Assembly: GCF_004027225.2 (NCBI RefSeq)
Contig: NC_044283.2
Location: forward strand, 31,146,707 to 31,210,706
Reading direction: 5' to 3'
DNA from: Strigops habroptila
Lineage: Eukaryota > Chordata > Aves > Psittaciformes > Psittacidae
Length of the DNA: 64,000 bases
The position numbers and the translations under genes are program-made. Below are positions 22,901 to 37,900 of this stretch, piece after piece (the stretch's first letter is position 1; every line of letters starts with the position of its first letter). The notes beneath the pieces were generated by a model. The model searched no databases, was not told where the DNA came from, and saw only the letters and a program-made list of their open reading frames with translations.

Positions 22901-25900
22901 AAATCTATCTCCTCCCATAGTTTTTGGTTCTATTCAAAGAAAACCCATTCTGAAACATTGATGATGAATAATTTCATTTTTAATGGTAAATAAGTGGTAG
23001 GTTTTAAACTGAGAACAGTATCACAATGTAAAGTCTCAGATATTCAAAGTGTTGAAAAGTGTTCAAGATAGCTATGGCTGTCTCATCCATCTTGTTGGGG
23101 TTCAACCCTGGCCAGCAGCTACCACACAGCTCCATACCACTGCTTTCTCACCCCCCTGCCCCCCAGTGGGGTGAGGGAGAGAGTTGGAAAGGTGAAAGTG
23201 GGAAAACTTGTGGGTTGAGATAAAGACAGTTTGACAGGTAAAGCAAAAGCTGCGCACGCAAGCAAAGCAAAACAAGGGATTCATTCACCACTTCGCATCA
23301 GAAGGAAGGTGTTCAGCCATCTCTAGGAAAGCAGGGCTCCATCACGCATAACAGTTACTTGGGGAGACAGATGGAAAGATAAATGCCTTCACTTTGAATG
23401 TCCTCCCCCTCCCCATCCTCCTTATTCCCCAAACCTTTTATTGCCGAGCATGGTATTGTATATTATAGAATATCCGTTTGGTCATCTGGAGTCAGCCGTT
23501 CCAGCTGTGTCCTCTCCCAGCCTCTTGGAAGCTATATGTCACCAGCATGGGGTTAGTGGTGTGGCAGACTTTTCAAACAGACCAATCTCATGTGGTCAGT
23601 ACAAAAAAATACTTGCTTGACTAAGCATATCACTAGAGGTGTTTAGGTAGAGAGTAAGATCTGTTACAGGAGCAGCATGAAGTTAAGCCCCCTACAGGAT
23701 TCTGTTTTCCTAGATGCTTCTGAGAATGATTCCGGTCCTGAGGACCAGGGTTTTATTTGTGATTACCTGGAGCAAAATCTTAGACACAGTAATAAAGCAA
23801 CAGTTTTAATTCCAGGGTTGCTGCAACATAACATTTCAGAACCAAAGTAAAATTCCGCAATCAGAGCTGCTGGTTTTGTGTCTGAAGTTTTGGTGAAGAC
23901 GGGAGAGCTAACAGACAGCTCCTTTAAAGTCTAGGAGATGCTTGTGCAGAGCAGGAAACTCTTTGGAAGAACTGTTACTTTGATACAGATTCTGAATACT
24001 GACAACTGATAACAGTATTGACCCAAGAAGAACCTTGATCCAATATACTGCTTATGAAGTATTTACTTTGTTGTACTAGCTGAGTATCATGGGGTTTTTT
24101 TCCAGAGAAAAAATAACAATTTTAGAAAAACATAATCCAGTGTCAGAGTTCCTCAGAGGAATTAATATTTATCTTACAGTTCCTTATTTTAAAAATTCCA
24201 GTTAATTTGTAAAGCTTATTAAAATGGGCTTGAAAATACCAATGATGCCCTCTTCGCACTCCAGAGGGATCTTTTCTGTGATCATGTTGTCATTGTGTAA
24301 AGGTAGTGAACTCCAGGTCTCTCTGTTTTTACAAAATACTCTCTGAGAATCACTTCCTTCAGAGGTGATTTAGGAATTAAAAGGGGGGCAGGGAAAGACA
24401 GACACAGAATATGTACTTTATCACATTTCTTGAAGGCACACTGATTTCCAGGAGAAGGAAGCTGCATACTTCAGATGTTTCCAGAGTTTTTTTTTCTGGT
24501 ACCTCAGCAGTACTGTCAAACTCTCTCTCTGTGAAAATACTCAAAAGGTCAAGTTTATTTGTAGCAGCACATTTCTAAGTGGATTACATAATGTATTTCC
24601 ATCTGCATAACGAGGAACAAGATTTAACTCCAAAAAGTAAGGCAAACTCTCCTAGGAAGGAGACTCTCCTGCCTACTCAAAGACGATGCTGTTCCAAGAT
24701 GTGCATAAAGCATCACTTTTACAAGAACCACTTGTAGCTAACCTTTTTTTCATAAGCATGGTGCATTTCGTGTCATAGGTCAATTGGCAGATATAGGAAG
24801 ATGATTTGCTGTTTGCCTGATGACATCCGAAACTCTTCACAGTCATCATCCTGAGAAGGATACTGTGCCAGGCACCTGTAGTGAGAGACATGCTGATGGA
24901 AAAGGAACATTTACTTCTCAGCATTGATTTTGTGTTCCTAAGGATGCTGAAAAAGGATGATAGGTGTTTGGGACAGACAGCTCCCGCTACTACTACGTTT
25001 TAGTCTTTAATGCAGTGAAACATATGGCAATGTGTAGCAGCATATACACACTGACTAAAGCTTCTTGAAGAGCTGTTAGAGGTTAAGTAACTTCCATATG
25101 GAATTAATGTAAAAAGGACTGTTGGAGAATATTTTATCATAATACTTATTTTGGAGGATTTCTAGAATAGCTGTGCTTACAGGTAAATATTGTTACCCCA
25201 AGGATTTCCTGTAACAGAATTTTATTTGAACAGGGCCCTTTTTACAGCATTTTAAACACATTCTGGCTTCCTATGCGTGTAAATATTTTAATATAATAAT
25301 GCCCTTATCTCAGTGAAGCGGGATCAACTGACAAAATTGTTGGCTGCACTAGATCTAAGCAGTCTGCTAGAAATATAACTTCAGTAAGCATCAAAACAGT
25401 TTTGTCTACTTGGGATTTTCCCACACTGGGAACTTGACGTTTAACCTTTTGGCCACCCAGCATGAAAACAAAATGTGCTACTTTTATCTACATGGGAGCA
25501 TATTAAATAAGCCTCAAGTCAAATATAAACGAAGGAAGTAAGGAAGAGCATTGCTTTGAAAACCTTTTTATTTTAATAATTTGCACAGATTCTCATTGAT
25601 GGAAGACAGATTACTTTGCAAGCAAAAATTCAAAGAAACTCGCTTGAAATAAATTAAAGATTAAACTACTGTAACAGAACGTATTTTTGACTGCAAGCAA
25701 AAGGTACTTTTCGTAGTAAATGTTGGCTTTAGCTAAAATAGTCTTACCTTTATCTCAGTTGGAAAAAGCAATAGAACACTGATTCAACTTGTAACTCAGC
25801 AGAGTTGTGGGACTTTATGTGATACTGTTGGACCTTTTTGCCTTGTATTTATACACATGCAGCATATATATATTTTTACCTATTTGTTTTGTAAAATGCT

Positions 25901-28900
25901 TTGCAGTATTTGTAGATATTCTCAGAAGCTGGGAGTTGGGAGTATTGTTCTGGGTTTTGGTAACGGATTCTTGCAGATTACTTCTGCAGAGCTTTATAAG
26001 CTCGTAGGCATCAGTTTTTCTGATTTTTCAAGTGTATCTGGCATTTGTTTCTATGGGAAAACCAGATTTTTTTCTACAGAATAAAACTTCTGAATTACTG
26101 ACTTAATGTAATACGAGACTAGCACTTGGCAAAGAAAATTTCTTTTGTGTTTTTTAAGAGAAAGGGTAATGATGTCATGGTTTATCTTCTGCGCTTCTAC
26201 TGAACCTGAGCCATGTCATTACCATTTATTGATACTTTCAGATATTTTGGGGTCATAAGTACTGCAAATTTTTAGGTATTTTCATTTTGCTCTCTGAGCT
26301 CATGTCCTGTGTTAGGTCATTGTATGGCAATGTAGTTACTATATGGATTTTACTGGAAGGTCGTACAGGTTAATTCATGTTATACCAAATTCAGACAGAC
26401 CTTATCTCTCAGGTAAGAAAGCTAGTAAAGACAAAAATGGGGCCAGAAATGGAGGGTATCCCATGCTTCAAGGAATTTCAAGTAATACATGGAAACCCGT
26501 GATTAGAGCACCAGACTTTCATTTTGACTTGTTTCCAGTGATAGACATAGTACATGAAAGATGGGAATGGGTTTTGGACACTGATTTTTGCTTGGTAGAA
26601 AACCTTGATTTTGTTCATTCAAGTTTTTTCTGTGAATAGAAGAAGAAAATACAGAGTGGTATCACTCTAAGAGAGGTTCTGCAAGGAACGCTTTCAAGGT
26701 CAATTGACTTAAAAGTGTTGAGCGTCCATAACAAACACGTTCATCTAAAGGACTACTACTCTGTGAGACACATGGTGGTAGTATTGTGGCTTTAGGTGGC
26801 CCTCTCTAAATACAGTATTTCTAGAAAATAGTTTTTAGGAATTACATGAAGTCCTTGAAATACATTAGTGAGAGTGCATTATCATAATATTTTCATTTAT
26901 ATAACAGATTTTGAATTTTTGAGGCCTTTTGCAGATATTTTAGGCTGTTTGTAATATGTTTGTAGCATAGATTTACAGTGGAAGCACATATAATTGAAGA
27001 GTGATAGCCTCCATTCAGAGAAGTACCCTGCCAAATTGCTATTCAGTCTCCAATTTAATTTTTACTTACCTTAATTTGATAAGGTGATGTTAAAATGGAC
27101 TTTCTGTTGGAAATGTTTCACTCTGTTTCCTTTGTCTGGCAGTGGTTTGCATATAAGTGCTGAATTTAATCCATTTTAGAAAGTGGTTTGAAATTTTCTC
27201 TCTGAGAGAATTGAGTATGTGTGTATGCATTTCTGTTTTAGGGGGATAGCAAGAAAATAGGCGGAGATAATTTTTTCTCTTCAGCTGATTTAAACTGAGC
27301 TTAGAAGAGTCACACAGTCTCTGTTCTTAGTTTTGCAGAAGGCAGATGGAAGACAAGACCATGCATAACAGCTCCCCAGAAAGGTGCTGTGTTGGCTTCG
27401 CAGTCCTTCTGCAAGGGTGTGGCACAGGAGGACAGGAGGTGGGAAGGGAAATATGGAGCAACAAGGTACCAGAGTTTGAGGGAGGAAGGGCAGAAGGATG
27501 ATAACCAGGAGTTGTTTGATTACAACTCTTAATGCTTAAGAGTTTTTTGAGAATAGAGGAAAGATGATACATTGTTCTTGAGAGCTAATGAGCTTCAGTC
27601 TTGCCTCTTTTTATTTACTTCATGAGTTGTGAAGTTAGAAGAACAGAAATTCTGTTTACTACCTAGGTTCTTGGTTTCAGCTGTGGGGCTTTTGTTTCCC
27701 CTAAAAGTTCACTTAATAAAGTGGGTTGGTGTGTACAGGTGAAGCAAAGCTAACCTGCTACACCTAAAATGAAGACAATACTGCTGTTGGGAGATTCGTG
27801 ACATGCAGCTTGAAGGAAATGGCTGTGTCCAGTTTTTAAAAGGCAGAGAACCATAACATGATACAAGATCATAGTAATTAGTAAGCAGGATTGCCAAGAG
27901 GATTAGTAAACAGAAGCATAAAAAAAATCTCCCCTCTTTTGTTTGTCAAAGAGATGTACTTTCATGGAAGTTTTTGAAGATTGTTGATAATTACAGAGAG
28001 ATTTAGTTTGGATAAGCTCTTGAAACTTCAAATAGAAGTTGGAATCTTACTGAATCTTGTTCATTCTTTCACCAACCAGTATACCTCTCCTAAGGTATTG
28101 AACATCTACTTTCTGTGTCTTGTTCATGTGTCTGTTGGATTTGATACTAATGCTGCTGCAATAAGATTGCCTAACCTGGGCATAAACATGAAATAGATCG
28201 AGAGCAAGTGTTGTCACTAAGATTCTCACACTTGTCTCACTGATTATGATCTGCTAATGTTGGGGAAAACAGGAGACATTTCATGCTTAAATGAATGCCT
28301 GAACAGGTGCAAATTGAGGCCATGCTTTAGAACGGGTTGACCTTTAATTTAGCATATTGATTAGTTCCTAGTAATTGCAGCTTTTATGCAAGAGAAGGTT
28401 GCTGTATGTTATATAAATTGTTAAGCACTAATAGAAAAAGGAAAGTTATAAACAAGACACTTGGACAAAAAATAGTAGTATTCCCAGAGATAGTTTTATT
28501 TGTCAGTTTGCTAAGTTACATTCTTGGAGTCTTCTGTAGCCAAACCTTGTTTTTATTTGGATATGTAGTGTATGGACCAGTTAAGCCCTGTATGTCTGCG
28601 TTAAGCCTTGCGTACATTTGTTTGAATTCATATTGGAGCAGTAGCAGAAACAACTTGGTTTGGTTATTTCAGATACAACCACAGTTCAAAATAAAGTGAT
28701 ATTTTTATTCCTTGGAATAAAATTGTGTTTGAGCTTGCAGTTTTCCCATCGCTTTAACTTGAAGCAGGTAGAGCTTGGTGCTGGAATCTTCTTTGCATAA
28801 GCTGCAAATATTCGTGGCCTAGGTTTTGAAACAACTCTTCTTGTGGGGTAGATCCAGGCATTTATCTGGCTAAAAAGTTATGCCACCAAAACAAAAGTTC

Positions 28901-31900
28901 TCAGACAGACCAGTTCCCTTATCCAGTTTGATGTGTGGAAAAATTAATATAAAGTGCCAGAGCAAGGGCATGCGGGTTATTGAGCTCTTTCTGGTGGTAG
29001 GCTGCATTCGTATCAGGTTACAATGACTTTGAACCAGTGTGGAATGCTGGCATTGCTATATAGTCAGAGTGAAACTGTAGATTGGCTAAAATGGGGCAGA
29101 AATTAAGGTTTTGCAGAGCTGAGTACTGACACGAGTTAAGTTTAAGCATGTCTTGAAAATTCCTTGTTTGCAGTATGTTATTTTATATTTATAGTAGCAT
29201 AGAGTACTTTAGATAATGTTGAAATATGTGTCTGAGAATTTAGCAAATGCTTTTCTAAGTGTCTGAAGCAAAATACTAAGTAGCAGTACCTGAGATAGTG
29301 TGAATTTCTTGGGAGAGCAAAGAATCTCAGCATGCTTTCCAAATACTAAGTGATCAAAACTAAGATGATATTTCTTGAGTGATACATTATCTACAGATTC
29401 TCCTGATTAGGTATGATTGATTATGACTGATTACAGTCGATTACACACACTTCATGTGTAATATGGCCTTGAAGCAGTTTCTTTTCTGAAAATTGACTTT
29501 GCAGAAATACTGCTTTATTACTCATGCTTACAACCTGCATGTATACAAAAGCATGTTTGTAGTACTGATAAAATAACATGTATCAAAAATAAGATAGATT
29601 ATTAAACTTCAAATACAGGGATAATCAGTTATGTCACTACAAGCTCTATCAAAACAATTGAGTCGTGTAAATCCCACATGAAGGCATAGCTTGAATACTG
29701 CTGGACTGCTGAAGGATCAGCAAGACCATAACATTCAAACAGTGAGATAGGACAAAAATATTTTGGCCTGCACATGAGTATGTTGGAAGAGAATTCAGCT
29801 TTTTTCTGTCAGTCTTGGGTACGTTTGTAGGTCTAGCTGTTAGATTTTTTTTTTTTTTTTTCCCTCCCCATATTTAATTTGGTGATAATTTGAAAATTCT
29901 AAAATCCACAAAGGCCAGGTTTAAAGCTGCTTCTCAAGCAGAAGTGCAGAATATTTGTATGTAAAGCAGTCTCCTGAAAATTAGATGGTTGTATAAGCAT
30001 TTCTATTACGCTTTCTTTCCATGACAGTTTTTTCCATTGAATGAAACGTTTTCACGCATGCACACATGCACTAGAAGCAATAATTTCAAAAAGCCTAGAG
30101 ACAATCCGGAAAGAGAAGTATGCAGTCAGTAGTCTCTTTTTCCTTCTAGAAGGCTGGTTAAAATCTAAAGTATTGAAGTACTGGGACTCCCATATATAAA
30201 TTCAGGAAATTGTGAGTCTTCTGTTACAATGTGGTTATATATATGTGATTTTTTTGTTTTCTTTTCCACATAGAAAGTGTTTGACTACTTGTAGACACAC
30301 TTCCGATCTGTCTGTTTTACAAACATAATTTAATTCCCTGGTTACAACTGAGGCCATAAAAATTTGTTTTGGTGCCATGATCTTACTAATGTGAAATCTG
30401 AAACCTCTTCTTAGAAGGATTTTGGAAAACCAGTTTCCATTTGTAGTTGAGGACTGTTATGTCTTTGGGGATAGAATTGCAGAGGTCTCCCAATTTATCT
30501 TTGTGTTTATATGCCTCTCTGAAAAACAAAATGTATTTGGCTGTTTTATTAGTTGTTAAACCAAGTGCTACTGGTTGCATTTTTTTAGTTTGACACCTGA
30601 AGAATTTTAGGGATTCTGTATGAAATGACAGGAATAGTGAGAACAGTGGCAGCTTGGGGTATTTCATTGGTAAGATGAAATTCCTATATTAACATACTGG
30701 GAGGAGTTAGCTATGTCATTGTTACACCTTTTATGAAACAGTTTGTGAAAGGTTTGTTTTTTCCATTTCTGAAAAAAACTTCAAGATACTTATATTTTCT
30801 TCAAGATACTGATCCCACGGAGGAGCTTGCCTTGTTATGGGCTAAAAGAGGTTTCACATAGTGGTAGCGTGTTTTCTGTTAAAAGGTTTGACAGTGTAAC
30901 ACAAAGATGTAATAATTTAGGACACTTACAGTTTTGTACTACTAAGTTTACATGTAAATCATCTGGAGGGTAAATATACCAGGGACTCCTGACATCTATA
31001 AACTCTCATGAGGCGTGGGCTTGCTGACATATAGTACTTTTGCAACTCTGGAGAAGTAATTGTACTTTTCTATTCTGTTCCCGCAAGTATAGTAGCTTTA
31101 ATTGCATTGGATACTTGATACAGTGGTATTCGTAGAAGATTTACACTAGGGTATATTATGGAGGTGTCTTGCTTATTATTGGCAACAGCTGTGCTCTACA
31201 CTAAGAAGCAATATAAAAAAAATGTTATTCCATTCTCTTCTGAAAATGTCAGACAACTAAATAATTTTGGCAGAGTTGTTTAAAGTTTGACTGCTGAAGT
31301 TGCGTGGTTTTCCTTGAGTCAGAGTAGTTGCCCCTTCTTCTGTGATTCAAGAGCCTAAGTTTTCTCTTTTTTATTTTTTTTCTGAGCTTGGGAGGTGTCA
31401 GCAATTTGAATGCATAAAGATTTATTGCTAAAATTGTAGAAGACCGAAAATGATAGCAATGAAATCCTGACTGTAGTTTCAGCTCTCATACAAAAGTATT
31501 TGAACGCATGGACCTTATGAATTATCACCTTTACATTTACAGTTTCTTTATGGTGAATGGCAGTGGAAATTGTAAATCAAAACTTCTTTCGTACATTAAA
31601 ATTGTTTCTTTCTGTCATTCAAGGTTACAGAAAACAGATCTGACCTTGAAGATTTGGAGCTTTATGCAACTCCTCGGGAGCAACGGTTTCGCAGGTTTGC
31701 CAGTTTAGAATTTGAAGGACAGCTGTATATGACTCCATACGACTTCATTCAGGCTGTCACAAGTGATGAGCCCAAACGTAAGCAGGGATTTTGTATTGAT
31801 TAAATTGCTAGGGAAAATGCCAGTGGTGTCTGTTATTTTTCCATTTGCTTTTGATTAGTACTTCTGTTTCTGATTGTGGTAAAAAGATACTGCATCTTCC

Positions 31901-34900
31901 AGAATTTCGTTTTTAATGGTATTCCTAAGTGCGTACAATCAGTATCCTGATTGTTATTAGATTGTAAACATCTGTATACTAGCCATTATTTAAACGTTCT
32001 TGTCTTAGAGGTCACAGATAGCTCAACAGGCATGAAAGACAAGAAGTTCATTTGTACCATTTGCAGTGACACAGTTACCTTTTTTTTCTGAGCAGGCCAG
32101 TATAGCTGTAAAACTCTTGCTCCTCCTCTGAGTAGTTTCTATGTAAATAGGCAGGCAAGATATGAGTTCCCTAAATCATTTAGGATAATGTTATTTTGCA
32201 GTTTTTGCCATGTTAAATTGTCATCTGCTATCATGTTGGGATTTTTTTGCCCTACAGAGATTTTACAACTATATCATATCTTTCTAAATAACATGCTTTG
32301 ACTAAAAGTTTCAGTCCCCCAGGGGATCCACTTTCTATACTTAGAAGTTGCCAGAGTTAGCACTATGTGTTAATTAAATTAATGAAAAATAAACTATCAA
32401 CTTTAATTCACTTACTGTAAAATGTTTGCTTTAAGTATCAAAGAGTAACTAAATAGTAAGGTGATCTGTTTCTGATGTAGTTTGATTTCCTGGCCCTCAG
32501 GCTTGCAGTGCATTGGTAGCAGCACACAACTTCTAGGGAAAGTGAGCATCTTTGCTCAGGTGAGACATGTATAGTAACTCACCTTTCTTTAGGTCTTTCT
32601 TCCTAAAGTCTACACCACAAAGCTAGTATAGAGAACAGTCAAAAGCAGCTAAAACAGTCAATGGAGAGCTTAAAGCTCTGCACAGATGTTAGATTTTTTT
32701 CCCCTTTGTTCTCTAAACAGTAATGAAACAAGAGGAAAGAATTCAGCCGTGGCACATCAGTGATCAAAACTTCTATAACTTTTGAATAAAGAGGTAACAG
32801 TGAAGACAGAAGCTTAGATGGTGAAAACTTGGAAAACTTTGAAACTCCTTACCAGAAAGCAAATCTTCATTCTCTTTTTTTAGCTCTGCAGTTAAAAGAG
32901 AGGAAGCAGATTCCTTATCACAGAAGCTAATACAAATACGCATCAGCATTTTACATCTACTTCCTCTGCCCAGATTTCCAAGTCCTCCTTTTGTTGTTAC
33001 TATGGAATTGGGTTTCACCATGTATGGTCATGAAGCATTTGTGCCATATACTGCACATCAGTTAAACATTTCAGTTTAACTCAATTTTATGACAGTTTGA
33101 TTGGTTTGAATGCACTGTATGTATGATTTGCTATTAAGATTTTTTCCATGGTAAAGAAATTTGTGTTCCCTGCTCTCTGACAGCAGGTATTCAGATTTAA
33201 AAACAAAACCAAACCAAAAGATGTTAAGCTCACAAGGACATTCTGTTCATCTCATGCCAAAGGTGAAGAAATCTGGAGTTGAACAGTTAGGCAGCCTTCT
33301 GAGTGTGGCAAATCTTTTATGTACCAAAATCCTTCCTGTGCATCCAGTTCATCTCTGAGACTGAAAGCAAAACTAACCTGGATGTCCTTTAGTTCTATAG
33401 ACTAGTATCAGAGATTACACGACTGAAATAGTTATTTTAAGGGATAGTGTAAGAGGCTGTAACTAAGCAGAAGTGGATGACTTCATTATAGTGGAAGTCA
33501 TATTGTGTGGGACATTTGGAAGAAGGCTGACAAGTAGGAAATAATAGATGAAGTAGATGACCTGCAGATTACCACTTTGAGCTTTTGATCTCCAACTGTG
33601 TTGATTTTAACCTTTGTACTGCAGCTTTGTCAAAGTACTGCTTTGTGTGTTTGGGCAAGTCTTAGTTTTGTGCCATGCTCTGTTGAAAGTGGTAAGTTTA
33701 AGAAGGGTATTTTTCTGAATAAAATAATGCATTCTAAACGTCTTATTTTGTATTTTTGAATCATTTTGTAATTAAGCTGCAAGTTGTGAATAATTGAGTC
33801 CATTCAGGCTGACACAGTAGAGCATCTGTATTTTGCAGGGAAAAAGAAAGAACATTCACCTGGGGTGGTTTTTTTTTTGTGGATGAAGACTAGAAAGTTC
33901 TTGAGTTTTGTCAAAAAGCAAAAATGCCCTTTGAAGAGTAATAACAGTAGCTCTTTATGTCTGCTTTTTAGAAAAGCTAATAATACTAGACCTGAATGAG
34001 ATTTGTGATGGAGTGAATGCATCTATTGTGATTGATTTACTTTGGAAATTTTGTAAACCCTACAAAAGTCAAGAGGGTGTTCACTTCCTTTTTTGATTAA
34101 ACACTAACTAATACTGTAAGAGTATATTTTCTTTTATAAAATGTAACTTTTGACTCCAGATGGTTATTATAAAAATAGATATATGATAAATGCTGTAATT
34201 AACTTGCTGATGATTTTTTTGGTGCAAGCTTTCATTTGGGAAAATACAATAGTTTTAGCAGTCATGCTTGATACATTTTTATCATCTGTATATATGTTTA
34301 TATATTTAGAAAGCAAATTAAGAGAAGAGGAAATATATTTTATTCTCTTTAGCTCTAACTATAGTAATTTTAGAATAATACTGAGCTGTAAGACAAATTT
34401 TCACTTGCTTGTCCAGAAAAAAAAAATCTATAATGTATGAGACTGAGAAGTTATCAGATGGGAAAGTTAGATATATTTATTCCCCAAGATTTTTATGTTA
34501 GGCATAAACATATATCAATTTATATGGCAAATGAGGTTGTTGGGGGGGAGGGTATTTAGTATCTTGAAACAAGACTTTAATTGACGTTAAAAAATTAAAC
34601 TGAAAACTGTATGAAAATCTGTTAGCTCATGTTATGATGTTGCTTGATATAATTCCACCATAGTTAGACTGGAATTTGTCTACAATTTTGTGGACAGTCT
34701 TGGTGCTAACCTTTACCAACAGGTAAAACTAAAATTTCAGTAAGTTTCTAACAATGAACTAATAATAGACTATAGTTAGTAGCTTCTGTGTTGTGATAAT
34801 TACTTCATGGAGCATGGAGTTCATCATAAGAAAGGGATTTCTAATAACAGAGTGGTTTGCTCTGTAAAATGAGCCTTTACCAACCAAAAAGTTATGGATT

Positions 34901-37900
34901 TGACCACACACTATGCTACTTTTTGTACCTTTGTGAATTCTGATATTCATATTGCTTTATCTTAATATTGAATCTGTGCACATGTTTGTCTTGAGTGTGA
35001 CGATGAACCTCTTGGATACTTGCAGACAACTGTTGTCAAATGCGAGTATCTTTGCTCCTGGAGTCTGTCATGTAAGGCATTAGGAAAAAAGCATCTGCTC
35101 AGTCTTTCTCATCAGTTTTCAGTGTTAACAAGCAGTTCCAGCTCTGAACTGGAGGCTTTCTTCAGCTCCTTTCTTAAGACTACTAATAAAACATTGAGCC
35201 TGACAGAAGCTGTAAGAGGAAGCATGGATCTGAGTTATTAGGAATGGCCAAAGGGAGTCTTGGCACCTGCTGTAGTTTCAAGGATTTTTTGTTTTCTGTA
35301 TTTGCTTTAAAAGGTATGAGTAATCCCTGAAGCAAGGGCAGAATCCAGGACTTCCCACAATCTGCTTTGTAATACTGCTGCTACTAAATAATCATTTCAG
35401 AATATTGATACCACTGGTTAACATGAACGCCCTCTATTTCCTGTTGAATGTTTTAATGGTGTATTTTGGAGGTAGAAAATACTTTCTCTCACTGAACCAG
35501 AGTTGGATTAAAAACTATACATCTGAATTGGTTCTTTAAAGTTAGGAGTATATGTATGTATTAAGCTAATTATTTCTTAAATAACAAAAGAGAATTTTTT
35601 GGAACCAGGTTGAATATTATCCTCATGCAGTAGGAAAATAGCTCTCCTTTGGTTAGAAAACATAATATAGATGCAGTCTAATTTTTATGACACCACATTG
35701 GCATAGCTAAATTCTGTGCATTCATAACTTTGTCTTTTGTTGCAGGTACTAAAAAGTGGCGATCCCTTTCAAAGCAGGTGGGAAATAATTCCTGTGCTGT
35801 CTTAAAACCATAGATTTTGATACACCTACCTTTTTTCATGAGGTAAACTTAGTCACAGGAGAAATAAGGGACTTTTTTAATCTTTATTTTTTTAAAAAGA
35901 GAGAGACTTCAATTTCTTCATTTTTGTCACTTCAGTCTCAGCTGAGTGCAGAATCTCAAAGATACTTGAGCAGCTGTGCCTGTTAGGGTGGATTTACTGA
36001 CTTTCTCAAGCCCCTATCAGTTCTTTCCTCAGCCCATATCTGACTTGAGTTTCTTTAGTGTCTTAAGTGTAACAGGTGCATGCAAAACTGCCTAAAATAC
36101 TTACGCCACTTGCTGCCTTTTGTGATGTGTAAGTGTCTCTTTTTTTTTTTTTTCCACATTTGTACAACTGCAAAAAGACTCTGTCTGTATCCCTGTATTT
36201 TAAGTAAAGTACATTCATATTCATGGGTGAAGTTCGCTTTAGTTCAGGTTGAGTGTTTTAAAAGAACAGTTGCTTGGAACTTGCATGAAAACCTTACTGA
36301 AATCCAGGGGGACATCCTTGGCTGCAGTGAATATGAGCAGTGGTGAGTAATTTCAGCAGCAAATTCGTTACATGTCTCTCTCCAACTCTGCAAACAGTAT
36401 TCATGCAGATGAGTATTTCTTGCAATAACCATGTGTGCAAAATTTGTCTATGTGCTTGAGTACTTCCAAAGTCATTGTGGTAAACTGAAGTTAAATTAAC
36501 CAGTAGATTTGCATGCAGTTCCTTGTCTTTTATATTGATTCCTAGCATTTACTCATAATCTGTTAACTATTTCATCAAATATTTAAATATGTACTTTTAT
36601 CTTTTTTAAATCTTATTTTAGGAGCTGAATCAGATCCTCATGGAGACACCACCAGTTTGGAAAGGATCATCCAAACTTTTTCGTAATCTTAATGAGAAAG
36701 GTGAGGGATAGTAGTTCATTTTCCTGAAACAAATTATCACTTGTATTAATTCATCGTGGCTGAAGTGATGTTGTACTTTAATCTGAGTCACATCTTCAAC
36801 AAGATAAAAAGCATTTGTTGCTTTCTGCATTTTACAGCATGAAAAAGTTCTCTTTAGTCTCTCCAGTGTTTTAATCATTCCATCTTTCAGCTAGGCTATT
36901 CAAGTGAGTTGGTATCTTAGGGTTTGTTAAACTGATGTGTGAATGTTTCAAGTTCAGTTCATTGTAACAAAGAATGATCTATATACCATAGGTAGACTAT
37001 TCTAATAAAGACACTATCGCTTTACTTTTTTTAATAGGTTCAGTGATGTGATTATTTTTAAAGACAGTAATGGTATCTTATATCACTAAATAAGCATTTT
37101 CTTCGCAAAGAGACAGTTTCAGAAATGCTATATATCCCTTTAAATTCTGCAGATAAGGGCTTTGACAGCTTTTAAAACACACACTATTGCTAAAAGAAGA
37201 GAGCCAAGAGCCACTTCTGGTCCCTTTTTTTTTTTTTTTTAATGATGGCTTGTATACAGACATTTAAAAGCTATTTGTGATAAATAATCCACATATTCCT
37301 TTGCTTATATTCAGAATGGCAAAAGTCTGGTGGAGCATTTAAAAATATTTTAAAAACCAGCCACAAGTAATTGCTATAAAATAAAGATGGTTTAGGAATG
37401 TTTAAAATAAGCATACCAGCAACAAAATTCCAATCAAATTTGTGCATGTAGTTGATGGATCTATTTTAAGTGTAGCTCAAATTTACTAACGGAGTAAGTA
37501 TGCATGTCAAAGGAAGAGCTCAAGTTTGCATCTAGCGCATGGAAGTACTCGCTTTTTTCCCTGAGTCTGCAGCCAGAACTCCAGAGATGCAAAGCTGGCA
37601 TGTCTTTGCATTGTATTTTCTTGTATTTCCTTGCTCTAGGCTGCTCTCTGTATAGTCAGAAAGCTGACTTCTGAAGTATTAGTTACATAAAAATTCAGCT
37701 TCAGAATCTGTTACATCAGTATGTTATCAGTGGGAAAAAAACCAACCCTCCGTGTTGCTTAGTAAGTCTGTAATAAAATGTCTGCAGTGTGCAGTCTTAA
37801 TTCTACAATATTTTACTCCAGTTTTCTGCCAGTGAAATTCTACAGAAGTTGGTGGAATCAGAGGACTCAAAACTGGCATCATAATCTGGTAAAATTAGTA

